Of a stretch of 64,000 bases of DNA, positions 24,984-37,532 are shown piece after piece. A program made the translations under genes and the position numbers. The DNA lies in assembly GCA_947034895.1 (NCBI GenBank), contig OX344763.1, forward strand, positions 2,978,501 to 3,042,500, in the 5' to 3' direction. The notes under the pieces were generated by a model. It saw nothing but the letters and a program-made list of their open reading frames with translations. It searched no databases and had not been told where the DNA came from. The stretch is from Rhytidiadelphus loreus. Its lineage: Eukaryota > Streptophyta > Bryopsida > Hypnales > Hylocomiaceae. Numbering within the stretch: the stretch's first letter is position 1; every line of letters starts with the position of its first letter.

Positions 24984-25454
24984 ATATACAAAAAGACTGA
25001 TTGTATATATGTCTCTATAGTTTTTGAGTATTGAAAGGCATTTACTGTTAATATTACAACATCTGTGATGATGGTGTTTCGATATACAAAGAGATTGATT
25101 GTGTATATGTCTCTATATTTTTTGAGTATTGAAAGGCATTTATTGTTAATATTACAACATCTAAAATGATGGTGCTTCAATATACAAGGAGATTGATTGT
25201 GTACATTTCTCTATAGTTTTTGAGTATTGAAAGGCATTTAATGCTAATATTACAACAAATGAGATGATGGTGCTTCAATATATAAGGAGATTGATTGTGT
25301 ACATGTCTCTATAATTTTTGAGTATTGAAAGGCATTTAATGCTAATATTACAACATCTGGGATGATGGTGCTTCAATATACAAAAGAGATTGATTGTATG
25401 TCTTTGTAGTTTTTGAGTACATTTAATGTTAATATTACAACATCTGTGATGATT
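24984..25454. repeat. 98-bp tandem repeat, about 4.8 copies
   Basis: Units start at 24984, 25082, 25180, 25278 and 25376, each beginning ATATAC or ATATA and containing TTTTTGAGTATTGAAAGGC and AATATTACAACATCT. Spacing is exactly 98 bp; the last unit is shortened. The array sits immediately 3' of the secreted-protein gene and is probably in its 3' untranslated region or just past it. Confidence 0.92.
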
Positions 25455-25973
25455 TTGGAATTTGGTGGACATTGAGTTTCATCACTGCTATTATGAAATT
25501 TGATAAACATTTTTGAGTACAAAAAAGTTTTGATGTATGAAAATATTATGTTATACAAATGTTTTTATTAGTGCTTTTTTAAAACTCCACACTTTATATG
25601 ACAAATTAATTTTATGAAATTGAGATATTGGAATTTGGTGGACATTGAGTTTCATCACTGCTATTATGAAATTTGATAAACATTTTTGAGTACAAAAAAG
25701 TTTTGATGTATGAAAATATTATGTTATACAAATGTTTTTATTAGTGCTTTTTTAAAACTCCACACTTTATATGACAAATTAATTTTATGAAATTGAGATA
25801 TTGGAATTTGGTGGACATTGAGTTTCATCACTGCTATTATGAAATTTGATAAACATTTTTGAGTACAAAAAAGTTTTGATGTATGAAAATATTATGTTAT
25901 ACAAATGTTTTTATTAGTGCTTTTTTAAAACTCCACACTTTATATGACAAATTAATTTTATGAAATTGAGATA
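25455..25973. repeat. 173-bp tandem triplication, copies apparently identical
   Basis: Three head-to-tail copies start at 25455, 25628 and 25801. By eye they are identical over the full 173 bp, which implies very recent duplication, active homogenisation or an assembly artefact. The unit is AT-rich and non-coding. Confidence 0.93.
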
Positions 25974-26170
25974 AATAAATATTATTTATTAACAAAGTTA
26001 TAAGAGAAAAATATGTAAAAATTCATGAAAGGAATTAGATACTAAGGGTTAAAGCTTTTGGGATCTCTTCATTTTAAAATATACTGTAATTAAGTTAGTA
26101 CTTCTAGAAGCTCGAATCTCGAGAACAAATTCAACGGCAGCAAAAGGGAGTGAAGCTTTTGTCTCTGTAT

Positions 26171-26242
26171 TATCAGAGCGAGGTTTCGATCCTCGGACCT
26201 GTGGGTTATGGGCCCACCACGCTTCCGCTGCGCCACTCTGAT
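26171..26242 (-). tRNA. Initiator tRNA-Met (CAT)
   Basis: This is a 72-nt tRNA with acceptor stem ATCAGAG/CTCTGAT, anticodon stem GTGGG/CCCAC around loop CCCATAA (anticodon CAT at 26208-26210), and T-loop ATCGAAA. The first base pair A-T and the ATCGAAA loop are marks of eukaryotic initiator tRNA, and the body resembles the plant initiator. The T-stem is CGAGG/CCTCG, where I recall CCAGG/CCTGG in flowering plants, a compensated pair change that keeps the stem. CCA is not encoded. A TTTT run (26142-26145) on the transcribed side about 25 bp downstream could end pol III transcription. The gene is divergent from the CREG gene 228 bp away. Confidence 0.95.
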
Positions 26243-26469
26243 GAGCTTGATGACCATTGTCGGAATTCTGCCTTTTTATACACATAACATAAAAGCAAGC
26301 TCGTACAGCAGCTCGAACTTCGTAGAGTAGAATCCATTCCGAGCCCATCGAACCTGCTCTCCCTTCAATCCTCATACACTTGCGCTTGCTCGCATGACAA
26401 ATTATCTTGCATTTTAGTTTTCTGGGCTGATCGCAATTTGGATTTTGGTAAGGCAATTCAGAATTGGCG

Positions 26470-29150
26470 ATGGCGATGGCGAAAGTGTTGGCGACCATGG
26501 TGGTGATGTTGCTGGCGATTAGTGCATCTGAAGCTGTTGCGTCCAGTCTTAGGCCAAGCCCTTCCGATTCGCCGGCCATGGCCCGGTGGCTTGTCTCCCA
26601 GAGCGATTGGGGAGTTCTCAGGTTTGCCTAATCTCTTGTGAATTCTTGTTGAATTCAGAGTGGCAGTGAATTGCGGAAATGGACGGAAATGGATGAGTTT
26701 TTCTTTTCTTTTCTCGTAGAGCGTGTCTTAGTTGAGAAATTTCTCATGTAGGGTTTCTGTAGGGGCGTTTAGTGCGCGCTCGTCGTCGTGCTTAAACTTG
26801 AAATTAGAAGGTTCATTCTGGAAGCTAATAATTCGCTTCGTCCCATACAAGGTGGTGATAGTGATCTACCATATGTATTGATTGCGAGAGGGTACTCTAG
26901 AATAGATTGTATCTATATAGACGTGCATGATTTATACAAGTTTTCTTAAAATTCTGTGTTCCTCGTTAGAATTGCATCTTTTTTAGGATGGAGAGAGTAG
27001 CAGAGTATAGCAAGGCATGTTTTTATTGTTCAAAGATGTAGAACATGATATTTTCTTTCTGTTGATACATTATTTTACGTTCCATGGAGTTTCCTGAACG
27101 ATTTATTTCAACTTCCATGGATATTGAAGTGACCACGTTCGGCCATTTGGACACATAGAGGCTAATTCTGGAAAACCCTAAAGAGCAGAGGAGGATGTGC
27201 CAGCCGATTCGTGTGTCTGCGGTTGTTAACGACGTGGTGTGTCGTGTTTTGGATGCTTGCAGCACTATCTCCGTGCATTTACGAGGCACGCCGTGGGGGT
27301 AAGTTCGACTCATTACCTGTTGTTGGATGGTTCTTGCGTTGATTGTGATGTCTTCTGCTAATTGGAATTCCTTCATAACTTGTTCGATATCAGTGTGCAT
27401 TAGGGAATACTACATATGGCTGGTATGTATTGTACGGTTTCATCTTCACAGAGCACATGATTATTTGAAGTTTTTTGCTACTCAGAGACTGCGAACATAA
27501 GATTCACGAGTAATATTGATCGCCCACCCTTTTTCACTGTAGCTAACACCCATTGACTACATTTGTCTACAAAGTTGGCTGAGTACCAGGGAAAGATGTT
27601 GGAGCATTTTGGATATCCTGATTCGTTTTTGAATGAGCAGTTGCGCCCAAGGTGTTTGCAGCTCTTTTGGGGGAACGTTCTGAAGGGCACATGAAATTGG
27701 TGGTTTTTGAATTGCAGAAACATAGCCTCGTTCAGTGATGGCCCAGTAGGCAGTTCAGGAGGAACTCCTTTCTTTTACCTGTCGAAGTTGGACCCGACTC
27801 CCATTGATATCGACTCGGATCCTCGTTGCTCTTTGACGATAAGTGAGACATCTTTGGGCAACTGTGGCAGCGTTGACACGGAGAATCCAACTTGTGCTCG
27901 TCTCACTCTTTCTGGAAAGGTATGTCGACTACTACAATATTGTTGTATCAAGCAGAACCTGTCGTAGGTAGAGGATACTATTTGCGTCAGTTTAAGCATG
28001 TACGAGTGGTTCTTGGGAGATCACTCTAGAGCAGTGGAGAGATCACCTTGGGTGCAAGAGCCAAATCTGTTGAGATCAAATTTTGTGTCACGATTTATGA
28101 ATTTCTTATGCAATTCAAAGTGGGAGTTTGTAGACCACTCTGAGTGACATAGACAAATCCCAGTCCCGTTCAAAGATGAGTGACCATAGACATTTAGCCA
28201 CGTCATGCTTGCACCGCTTCGTATTAAGTTCAACCAAGTGTATAAATAGGTGAGTTAGAAACAGAGATCAGGGTCCCTAACGGTTTTAGTATCCTCTTCC
28301 TTAATTACGTCACTAATTGTCACTTAAAACAAGAAATGCAAATGCAGAGCTTGTTGAATTGATATAGAAGTGCACTGATTGCATACTAAGTTCTGTCATA
28401 AGTCACGGTGTGGACATTCTATAACACGTTTTTTGCTTGAATCCAGCTGAAGGAGATAACAGACAAGCAAGAGCTCGACTTTGCTGCATATGCTCTGTTT
28501 TCTAAGCACCCTGAGATGCCAAGTGAGCAAACTTTTTTTAATTCTATAACAAACGGAATCTTCAATCTTTCCTGGATTACTGTGATGATGTTTGTGAATT
28601 CCTAACATTCTTGAAAGGACCTTCTAACATCATGGGCCTATCTCCTGATTCATAGTATCCAAGCCTCTGACATCCTTCGTCAACACTAATCCTCTTACAC
28701 CTTGAGCTCAATTTTTTTGAATAAGGAAGCCTTTAACCCTGATAGTAACTCCCAGATTTATCCTTCTGAGCAAGTACAAGCAACATATTACTGTACACCG
28801 TCCTCTGACATATTGATTGAATCTGAAGCCTTAGTTTTCTTAATCTTCTTTGTTGTCAGACGAACAATAAGATGGGAGCAATCGTAGAACAACTTTAAAA
28901 TGTAATAGTCGTCTTGCGTGAGTGGGAGTGGTCAATGCCGGCCTGGAGCTAATTGGCTCTACTCACACGGTTTGAACGTGCAGGCTGGCCGAAGGGGCAC
29001 AAGTGGATCTTCTACAAGCTTGACATTGAGGACATTTTTCTCATTGACAACTATGGCGGGGCTAAGCTAATAACAGTGTCGGAGTATTATCGGGGATCTG
29101 TACAAGCTGCTGCTGCTCGCCGATTGGAAAAGCACGTCTCTTTTCAATGA
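26470..29150 (+). CDS. CREG: CREG-family secreted glycoprotein (cellular repressor of E1A-stimulated genes-like)
   Basis: Five exons, 26470-26621, 27263-27298, 27718-27919, 28447-28522 and 28984-29150, joined at GT-AG junctions, total 633 nt and encode 210 residues with no internal stop. Residues 1-24 form a signal peptide. The mature protein carries the family segments RWLVSQSDWGVLS, STISV, GNIASFSDG, GGTPFFYLSKLDP, CSLTISE, NPTCARLTLSGK, ALFSKHPEM and YKLDIEDIFLIDNYGG in the expected order. CREG proteins have a flavin-reductase-like (PNPOx) split-barrel fold but do not bind flavin tightly; animal members are lysosomal or secreted glycoproteins and plant members are predicted to be secretory or vacuolar. 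Length matches the family. Exon 2 is only 36 nt. A divergent initiator tRNA gene lies upstream. Confidence 0.93.
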
Positions 29151-29513
29151 CAATTTGTTAGCGCTTGACCGGAGGGGAGGAGGCTTTGCATTGGTAAAAG
29201 CTACATTTACAGTGAATGACAGAGCCTCTTGTTGTCAATGACAAGTAGAGTGCAGTTGTGTTGTTATTGTGGATTTCTGTGAAGCCAGTTCAGTAAGTGT
29301 AAATAGACAGCTTCACTGTGGGAATTTCTGCAATTTCTGCAGTGGTCTTGGTGTTTTAGCAATGTGCTAGGGCTAAATAACAGGTTTTTCAGGGATTTTC
29401 AATGCTCTACGAAGAACATTGGAATGGTGTAGTACATCTGTAAGGTTGTACAGTGTTTGGTGTGATTGAGATGGAGTCTGACATTGTAAGGCACTCTTGT
29501 TTTCTTAAATGTC

Positions 29514-29519
29514 AATAAA
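29514..29519 (+). terminator. Possible poly(A) signal of the CREG gene
   Basis: AATAAA occurs 364 bp after the stop codon. It is the best-placed canonical hexamer in the 3' flank. Plant poly(A) signals are loose, so the assignment is tentative. Confidence 0.35.
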
Positions 29520-29548
29520 AGTGACCGATACCAAACATACCGTATAGG

Positions 29549-29685
29549 TTGTAGCTTGTAGCTTCCAAGGTGGTCAAAAGTGTCACTAAATTTAAAGCCT
29601 GTAGCTTCCAAGATGGTCAAAAGTGTCACAATAAAATTAAAGACTGTTGCTTCCAAGGTGGTCAAAAGTGTCACTAAATTTCATT
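29549..29685. repeat. Short tandem repeat, three units of about 45 bp
   Basis: Three imperfect units contain GCTTCCAAGGTGGTCAAAAG followed by TGTCAC, spaced about 43-46 bp. They lie just 3' of the CREG gene. Confidence 0.8.
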
Positions 29686-30177
29686 GCGGTCCACAATATA
29701 TGGTGTATGTTGTGCTGTATTGTCTTCTTTCAATTGGGGTCAAAACCGTAGTTTCTCAATATAAGCGAGAAGGATCTATTGCCACCTAGTCAACTCAATT
29801 TCGTCTTGATATATCGATGGCATATATATATATAAATAAGCCAATAGTACATGAAGACAAAATTGTAAAGTGGATGTCTACCTAATTGTGAAATGCAATG
29901 GATTGTTCTATGAATGACTTTCAAGGAAATCATTAATATAAAGAGATTACTTGTTCATTCAAGAAACTTGACAATTTTTGGTTCACTACCTTGGTGATAA
30001 GCCTCGTTCTTCCAAGGTTTCACATTGGAGCTACACTCAAACCTCTTGAATATGACCCTCTCTTCAATGACACTTGAGAATATCTTGCCCACTTGCCACA
30101 AAATTATTGAATAGAGCACACTTGTCTTACATTCAAACTATTTGACTTTTATTGTGATTGTCTTTTAAGCAATCACA

Positions 30178-31129
30178 TTAACCCTTAAAGGACAAAGGGG
30201 TGACCTTGGGAATCATCCCTTTTCCATTACCATGTGAATCATTATGAGCTTTAGAAATAGCAAAACTACCCATTGGAAGTCAAACTACTGTAGAAGACCT
30301 CCCCTTTTCACAACAAAATTCCGAGGATGAATAGTTGCACTTATGTCCTACTACTGCACAAGGATTCCATGTCATCCATTAGATGCCAAATGTCCTCTTC
30401 GATGTTTAACCCTGGAACGACGAGAACGCCATTTTGTGGCTTTTGGATGGACAGAAATTCAACTAGAGAGCAACTGAAAGTGATTTCTCATCCACTTTTT
30501 GCTTGTTGACCTTGCATGGAGGGTTATGAATAGTATTTGCAATCATGCAAGTGTTTGTCTTCACATGAATGAGAAGTAAGCAAAAAAAACGGATGGCAAA
30601 ACTTGCTATTTCAATGTATTTTGCTCCTTTCACTAAATCTAAAATTTCTCCTTGAATATGATATTTTTTGAGTTTGAGCCCAACTAACAAAACAAAGGTA
30701 AGCTACTCTAGTTTCTACTCCTATTGGAACTTTGGAAAAATTTGCAATATTGAATATTTTATTTGAATTTGAACTTTGGATGTATTTTTGATGTCTTCTA
30801 CATTCTAATTATAGAATGAAATGGGATTTGAGTTTACACCATGATGTTTGTCACTACAATGTACACCTAAGGTGAAATTTTCAGATTTTTTGAAATGATT
30901 TTCTATTTGATATGAATTTTTCTTCACTTTTTCTTCAAAAATTATCATAAAAAACAATTTTCCTTAAATAAATCTAAATTTTTTTTGACGCAAAGAAGAC
31001 ATGTAATTTCATCTCTGAAAAATAAATATAAAAAATTTCAAACATTTCTAGTTCAAAAATGGCAACAAACTGAGTGCCAGGCAATGAGGCTTTGAACCTG
31101 TGGTCATAGGGCCGTCCTTTAAGGGTTAA
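30178..31129 (+). mobile_element. TTAA-bounded non-autonomous element, complete
   Basis: It begins TTAACCCTTAAAGGAC and ends GTCCTTTAAGGGTTAA: nearly perfect 16-bp inverted ends with TTAA at both sides, about 950 bp. The interior shares the block GGATGAATAGTTGCACTT with the short copy at 40586. The extra GGGTTAAGGG next to the right end resembles the terminus repeated and is not a telomere. No coding sequence is seen. Confidence 0.68.
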
Positions 31130-32159
31130 GGGTTAAGGGAGTTACAGTGTAACAAGGTCTGCTGTGATTGTGTTTGGACCAACTTGTACCATTGCAAACG
31201 TTTGGACCAACAAGGTCTGTCGTGTTTGGGATATGATGGGAACGTGGCCACAGTCCTGTGGAAGTGTGGAAAGCGTCGAGGGAGTGTGGAGGAGGCGCTG
31301 TGGGAGCGAGGTACACGCAAGTAGAGGCAACAAACTGTTGATGGGGCGCTTTGTCATTTCTATTTTGGAAACAAAGCACGTTCATTTCAGATGGTATCAA
31401 ATATCCATAAAACCAGAGGGTCAATCTGACGAAAGAATATATTTGTCCAATTTCCTTGACCTATATCCACAGTGACCAGTCAACAAGGTCAGCAAATTAC
31501 CCCACCTAGTGCAGTCCATAGGTCCATATATAATTAAGACTCCCTTTCCTGACTCAATGCAGAAAACCTACTGCATTTGAATGTCCCAACTGTCTGCACC
31601 AGTCAAAAGTTCACCGCGAAGGCTTTCTTGTTGGGGATTCTTTGAGACCTTGTCACTGTAAGTAGTTGCGGATATGAAAATGCATCAAATCTGATTCTCC
31701 AAGGAGATGTCTTTGAATTTTGGGTTGAAATTCAGGAAATCATTGAGAATGGCTACTCATTGTTCCAAACTGATGCAACTTGCTACAACCTGCAAAATAA
31801 TTCATGTAATGAAGTTTCAAGCTTGTTCAATACAAGAACCACACTTGGACCCACACTTGCACGCATCTAAGTGCACATACCTCACTGTCGTGAGGATGCA
31901 CAAGTAACTGGGATCATCTCTCTTGGTTCTCTTGATCATAAGACACTCCAACGACGAAATGATGCAGCAGAGAAGAGACTCCAAACTTCTACGGATCTCC
32001 AGACCCTAATTTCACGGAACTTCGACAAGATCTCCTCTGGACCACCAAAATGCAAAAAATCAAACAGTCATCTAAACATAAACACACATGATAAGAAGCA
32101 TTTGGAGCAGATCAGAGCTCACATTTGTGCTCTGTGCTCACATTCGAAGCAGATTAACA
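31130..32159. other. Spacer, no gene supported
   Basis: Open frames on both strands lack recognisable domains. Nothing could be assigned. Confidence 0.35.
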
Positions 32160-32320
32160 TTCGGAGAAGGAGAAAAAGCATTGCAGATCGGAGGTCGGAA
32201 GGGAGGACCACAGGAAGGGGAGGACCGCAGGTCGCAAGGTCGGGAGGTCGCAGGAGGTCGCAAGGTCGCAGGGAGGAGGTCGGGTCGGAGGGAGGAGGAC
32301 GGACAGGGAAGGGCCCCCTC
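32160..32320. repeat. Purine-rich GGTCGCA repeat tract
   Basis: An irregular tract of GGAGGTCGCA, AAGGTCGCAGG and GGGAGGAGG words, strongly purine-rich on the plus strand. It produces long spurious frames on both strands. Confidence 0.7.
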
Positions 32321-32366
32321 ATCCCCCATCCATCCACATTCGGGGCAATGAGGGGGTCAATTCGCG

Positions 32367-32585
32367 CAGGGAGAATTGGCCCCCTCATTGCCCCGGTCAA
32401 CTTTGGTTTGAAAAAAAAGCCCCCTATGTTGTGCCAATTTTTTCGTAATTCTTGCATCTCCCTCAAGTAATTTTGGGCATCTGATTGCAAATATGAATTC
32501 AGAATTTCAAAAAAAAATTAAGCCTTGCAAATAAAAAATTCCAGGGTTTGCCCTGGAGGGGCAATGAGGGGGTCAATTCACCCTG
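32367..32585 (+). mobile_element. MITE, second copy of the 45006 family
   Basis: The left end CAGGGAGAATTGGCCCCCTC and the right end GAGGGGGTCAATTCACCCTG are inverted repeats. Inside are AAAAAAAAGCCCCCTAT near the left and AATTCCAGGGTTTGCC near the right, both matching the MITE at 45006. Length is about 219 bp. A third, inverted terminus (GGGGCAATGAGGGGGTCAAT at 32343) abuts the left end, so another copy once lay head to head or nested here. No clear target duplication is visible. Confidence 0.65.
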
Positions 32586-33434
32586 GCCCATGAATACCGC
32601 TTCCTTCTGAAGTTTCATCTCGGACCAAACTTTTCACGCCCCTGTGGTTTACACGTCAATGGCAGAACTCCAGCCCCACTCTCAGAAATAAGGTAACTAC
32701 ACCTATTATTACAGTCTTTTTCGAAAGGAAAGAAGATTCCACATTCTATTAACTTGTATTTTTGGATATGAATGCTTGAAAGTGCTGATTATAGGTGTGC
32801 CCAAAATCGAACCTAGGTTCTCAATTGTGTCGTACAGATACGGCATCCAACTACTTGCGGAAGACAGTTCGGAGAGGGTGCTGGCACTGCAATTAAGGCA
32901 AGAATCCGGTTGGGATGGTTTAGTAAAAGGCTCAGGATACACGTCTGCGAAGATGCCACTGAATTCAGCTTTCTTAATCAGGCAGGGACTCATGGTGAGG
33001 AAGTATCGCCACTGTTGCGGAATGACTGTGATCCGGGTGTGGTAAGCACGTGGGCTGTTGGCAAGGGAAACCTAGGAAATCCGTATCTTTGACAAAAGCA
33101 AAATTACTCTCTACAGGTCTCTGTAGCGCGACGCTCTGACCAGCTGAAAGGTTTCAGCTGCTTACGACAACAATAAAACACTGGAGCCCCACTCTAGGAA
33201 CGACAACAAATATGACCTAACCTGCTCTTTATCTTGAGAGATGTTTCAAGAAACAATAATGAGAAATGAAACGGAACCAAAACAATAGAATCGGACATTC
33301 ATGACACTATGATCGAAGCCAGCCTTCATTTCCAACAATCGTAAAAAATAAAATTGCTCAAAGAGAGCCTCACAAATCACCCTACGTACCACTACAAGCC
33401 TTTCCAAGGTCAGCTCTAAACTTAACCCTGAGTT
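32586..33434. other. Spacer downstream of eIF3m, no gene seen
   Basis: A tRNA-like fragment with a B-box-like GGTTCGATT on the minus strand (near 32806-32816) occurs, but no cloverleaf forms. The 3' untranslated region of eIF3m probably occupies the right part. Confidence 0.35.
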
Positions 33435-36400
33435 CTAGTAAACCGCAGCCTGAAGGCCTTGTGGGATGCCACCTTGTGCAGACTTTGCAGAAGTGATGAC
33501 CCTGGATACATTGTTGATGTTTTCCTGTGCGCAACCCACTTGCATGTCAGTACACTTCCACTGTAGAGTAATGACTCCCACTAGCATCTTCAACTGGGAA
33601 ATTTGAAGACTAAAAAGGACAAACCAACCGGTTCATCGGTTTCGAACAACCTTAATTCCATAAACTTCTGTATTGAATAACAAATCCGTCCAGAATCCAA
33701 CAAATGTAGCCTGTGCAGGCCAGGTAACGTGCCAGACTTGGACTGACGTGAGCCTAGAACACAAAAGGAAACGCTAACCTTCCAGCCAGCAAGCCCTCTC
33801 CGCAACTCTTGCCACTGTGAAGCTCCAAAAACCCTTTCAGAGCAGCGGCTGCAAAATTAAAAGAGTGTCAGTTGAGTATTCTAACAGAAAACGGATAACC
33901 TGAGTGATACAACATAAAGATGATTAATAATTACAGAAAACTAATATTGCATCAAAAGATGAAGGGATTATTCGATGATACAGCCAATACAAACATAGCC
34001 ATACAAACATTCCCGCTAATGGAAATGAAATCTTTACAACAAATGCTGCATTCATTCTTCGAGAATATAAAATCTGCAAATAAATTCATGCCTTGCTTTA
34101 AGGGGGGAGAAATACATCGCTACACAAGTCAGATGCGTACCCAATAATGACAACTTGTCTGAGTTGATCCATCTTCGCTTCCAAAAGCTTTGCTGCAATG
34201 GCCCTCACTATCCAGTACTCAATCTCGTCATCAGCAACCTAGTGCAATACCAAACAGAAACAAAAACTTGGTCACATAAAAGAACCTGTACCCAAAATGA
34301 GTAGATTCAGAAGTTTCGTCATTCTAGAATACAAAAATGTATTTAAAAGATTTGTTCACAAGATACATACCGAACATGTCTATTGATGTCGCTGTCTAAA
34401 ATGAAAAAGACACATAAATGCTTCTATAAATATCACGAACATACCTTTAGGGTATCCTGGATTACTGCATACGAAATCTCTCCAGAGCTCGTGGTGGCTA
34501 GGCCCACAAGCGACAATAGCCGCATCTTTGTGACGCATTCCTCGTGTACAAAGCCTGCATCCAAACCGAACTTGTTTGACACATGTACTCCGCTATGGAT
34601 ACCGAAAACGAAGCATAAAGCGTATTCATGATAATGTCAGAAAATGGCGAGTGAAGAATGCAGACCGTAGTTCTTCAAAGTAGCAGCATCTGCTGCCTGA
34701 AAATCGAGGTAGTCAGAAAGACGACCAGTCAAAAAGATCTCGAGCAATCGATACACGGGTCCATACTGGGAATCTCTTTCCAACTGTTTCACGGCTGGCA
34801 TCTCCAATAGGTCACACTGTGAATCAGACAGTAGCATTACCTTCCCATTCATGACCAACTATTGATGGTGACAATGGAATATTCAACACATCTTCACTCC
34901 CGGAGAGACAACTATCTATGCAATGGAAAATGGTTTTGAACACAGAAAAATACAACAATATTAAAATAAGAGAAATTTGAGACTTACAAGGTAAATGCTC
35001 TGATCACCAGACCGATGTTTCTGCAATTAAATAAACAGTTAGCACGAGAATTCACTACTATAGCATTACAGACTAGTACTTCATAGAGGGTACAATGTGA
35101 TTGCAAAGGCAAGATAAAGAAAGTGGTTTCCAAGTTCCAGCGATCGAGTTCAACCTGGAACATATCAGGGGACTTGACAAATTCAATGACAACCCTGACT
35201 GCTTCCTCTTTTGCTTCGTTGAGTGTGCTTGTATCCTCTTCAGCAAAGGTTTCAAGGTACTTCACAAGAAATGTATACGAGTCCTTTGCGTACCTACAAA
35301 ATCCAAATTGTTCGAGAAAACAATTAATCAAAAGATAGAGGATTCAGAATCGAAACAGGAATCATGGAATAGCTATTTTCTGGGGATTTGAAGGAGCAGT
35401 TGGAGTCAGTGCTGGCACTCTCCATCTTTTCTCTAGATCGTTCATTTCGAGCAGATTTGATAGAACCATACCCTTTCTGGTCCTTCAGAATATTTGTTGC
35501 AGACAGAAAAATGTCGCGCTTGTCACTCTGACTGACATTCCACTCGAGTAAGAATGAATCCAGGCGCTTGAAAGTAGGTATGACAAGTTCCGTCGCTTTC
35601 CCAACGACAGCAAGCTTTAGCACTCTCTTGAAGATCAGAAACCGGCCATAGGGATTCTCAAGCACATTATACAAATGAAACAAGCTGCAGTTCCCAAAAA
35701 GAATACTCTGGTTATAGCAGCTCAAAGCTAAGTAGAAAAAAATTGGATCACAATCGCATGCATCTTTAGAAGCTTCGTCAAATGCAGGATAACAGTTCTG
35801 TTCATAACCTACCTACGATTGCGAACTCATGCCTATCTTCAACAGAATGAGTGTTTAAAATTATATCCAAATCACACCCCTGGCCACAACAGAGCTATGA
35901 TACTATACTCAACAATTACATCATGCATCTCTTCCAAAAGCAACGAAGGAGATGATGAAAGCATACATCTTGAGTCGACTCACTGGCTTGTCAATAGGCT
36001 GGACAGTGAGCTTGTTGGCTATTTGATCCGCCATTGCCAATGCGTCATCTGGACTCTGTGCCTTTGAGACCAGATTCGAAATGACTGTAAAAATACACTC
36101 CACATCTGCAGCGGAAGGGGAGAATCTTATAAGCATCAAATCAGGTATAGGTCAACACGAAATATGAGGATCCATACAGTTGTCAACTATCACATAAGTT
36201 ACCAACAATCCTAAAGAATTACGTTGGGCCGTGTAAATGAAAAAAAATACACGAATTATGAACATACTAATGAATAAAACTTAAGACCGAAGTCCTATTA
36301 TGTATAACCTAGACATAAAAAGGTACTCCGTATTTATAATTTCCTAGTGGTCTGAAATTTTCAAAGAAAATTGGTACACTTACATTGATATGATTATTTT

Positions 36401-37252
36401 AGGTTAAACACCTACAGAAAATCAGATCAACTACAAGACATCAAAAATGCATAATTTTAAAGAGAAGGGTAAGTTGCAATGAGGTATCCTACGATATGCT
36501 CTTCATACAGAATTTAGGTCTGAATTTGGAAATCCAATAGGTGGACATGCTATGCAATGCAGTTCGGAACTCGACCCAAAGAGCTTGCAAATGCAATCAA
36601 ATACTCCATACTTCGATTCAATAAATGAAGCAAAACCTAGATTTCATGTCCTTAGCTGAGCCGAAAAGACAAGAGAACTCGAAACTGGGAATGCACGGTA
36701 AACATGAATTGGTCCTCAACGCGGCTAAATACAGAGGATCACTCAGATAAGTCAAAATACAGAGTAACATCCAGGATTCCATCAAGTACCTTTCTCCGAC
36801 GCATTTGCAAGCACGAGATCGGCAGATGTGAGCAACAAATTCACAAGATCCCGGAACCGTCCTTCAAGCAGGTACAATTCAGCTTCCTTGCAAAATTGTG
36901 CAACTGCTGGCTCCGCAATCTGCACACGAGACACGAGCACCGCAAATCGAATTCAACCGCCATGCTCACTGTACGCAATACCAGACTCTCTCCCAAGACG
37001 ACGACATCATCGCACTACCTCGCATTCAATTGGTCAAGTCCCTGCTCTCTCAAAAACTGTCTACACTAAGACTCGAATTTCTTTCCATTTACACTTCCAA
37101 ATGCAGCTTAAAGAAAGCGCTCGAATGGGGATAAGAGGAAGAAGGTAGACAGCACTCACGTCGGGGCCGCCTTGCGACCATGCAAGATCCGCAATGGCGC
37201 CGGCCACGGCCATCGTTGGGTCTTCCTCCGAGGTTTCCACCAAAGTCGCCAT
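33435..37252 (-). CDS. EIF3M: Eukaryotic translation initiation factor 3 subunit m (PCI-domain protein)
   Basis: Ten exons on the minus strand can be joined at GT-AG sites: 37252-37160, 36919-36790, 36105-35967, 35684-35472, 35293-35155, 34816-34666, 34554-34445, 34238-34141, 33848-33779 and 33524-33435. They total 1,233 nt, encoding 410 residues, with no premature stop. The start MATLVETSEEDP and segments YNVLENPYGRF, LDSFLLEWN, EEAVRVVIEFVKSPDMFQ, CDLLEMPAVKQLE, VADDEIEYWIVRAIAAKL and FGASQWQELRRGLAGWK follow plant eIF3m in order. Flowering-plant proteins have about 416 residues, so length agrees. The C-terminal PCI domain (about residues 220-360) packs eIF3m into the eIF3 octamer, which scaffolds 43S pre-initiation complexes in the cytosol. 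The last 29 residues are a divergent tail. The short upstream flank to 37400 likely holds the 5' leader and promoter. Confidence 0.95.
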
Positions 37253-37532
37253 TGTAGCGGAAGCTCTTCCGATGCCTCCTGACTACACCTAAATTCGGAG
37301 GAACCCTAAAATCGCTATAACCCTAAAACAGAGGTTGCACCGTGAAAGGCAAGCGCCTTGATGAGGAACTGAGAGATTGGTTTAGGGCTTGCGTTGATTT
37401 GAGAGAGACGACGTATGCCTACCGATGTCTACGACCATCTCTACAGTATTGTATACGGTATTAGATCTTGCATACGCCCTCTCGGACAGAGCTTATGTCA
37501 AACTGAACCTCAGAATCCTCTATATTGAAATG

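Noticed and set aside
26049..26579. 176-codon minus-strand frame across the tRNA and CREG exon 1
   Set aside because: It overlaps the initiator tRNA and a confirmed exon on the other strand; a shadow frame.
31115..31140. Telomere-like GGGTTAA repeats
   Set aside because: Only two or three units at the end of a TTAA-bounded element; they are its terminus repeated, not TTTAGGG telomere DNA.
32776..32830. tRNA-like sequence with GGTTCGATT on the minus strand
   Set aside because: No acceptor or anticodon stem forms; at most a tRNA-derived SINE remnant.
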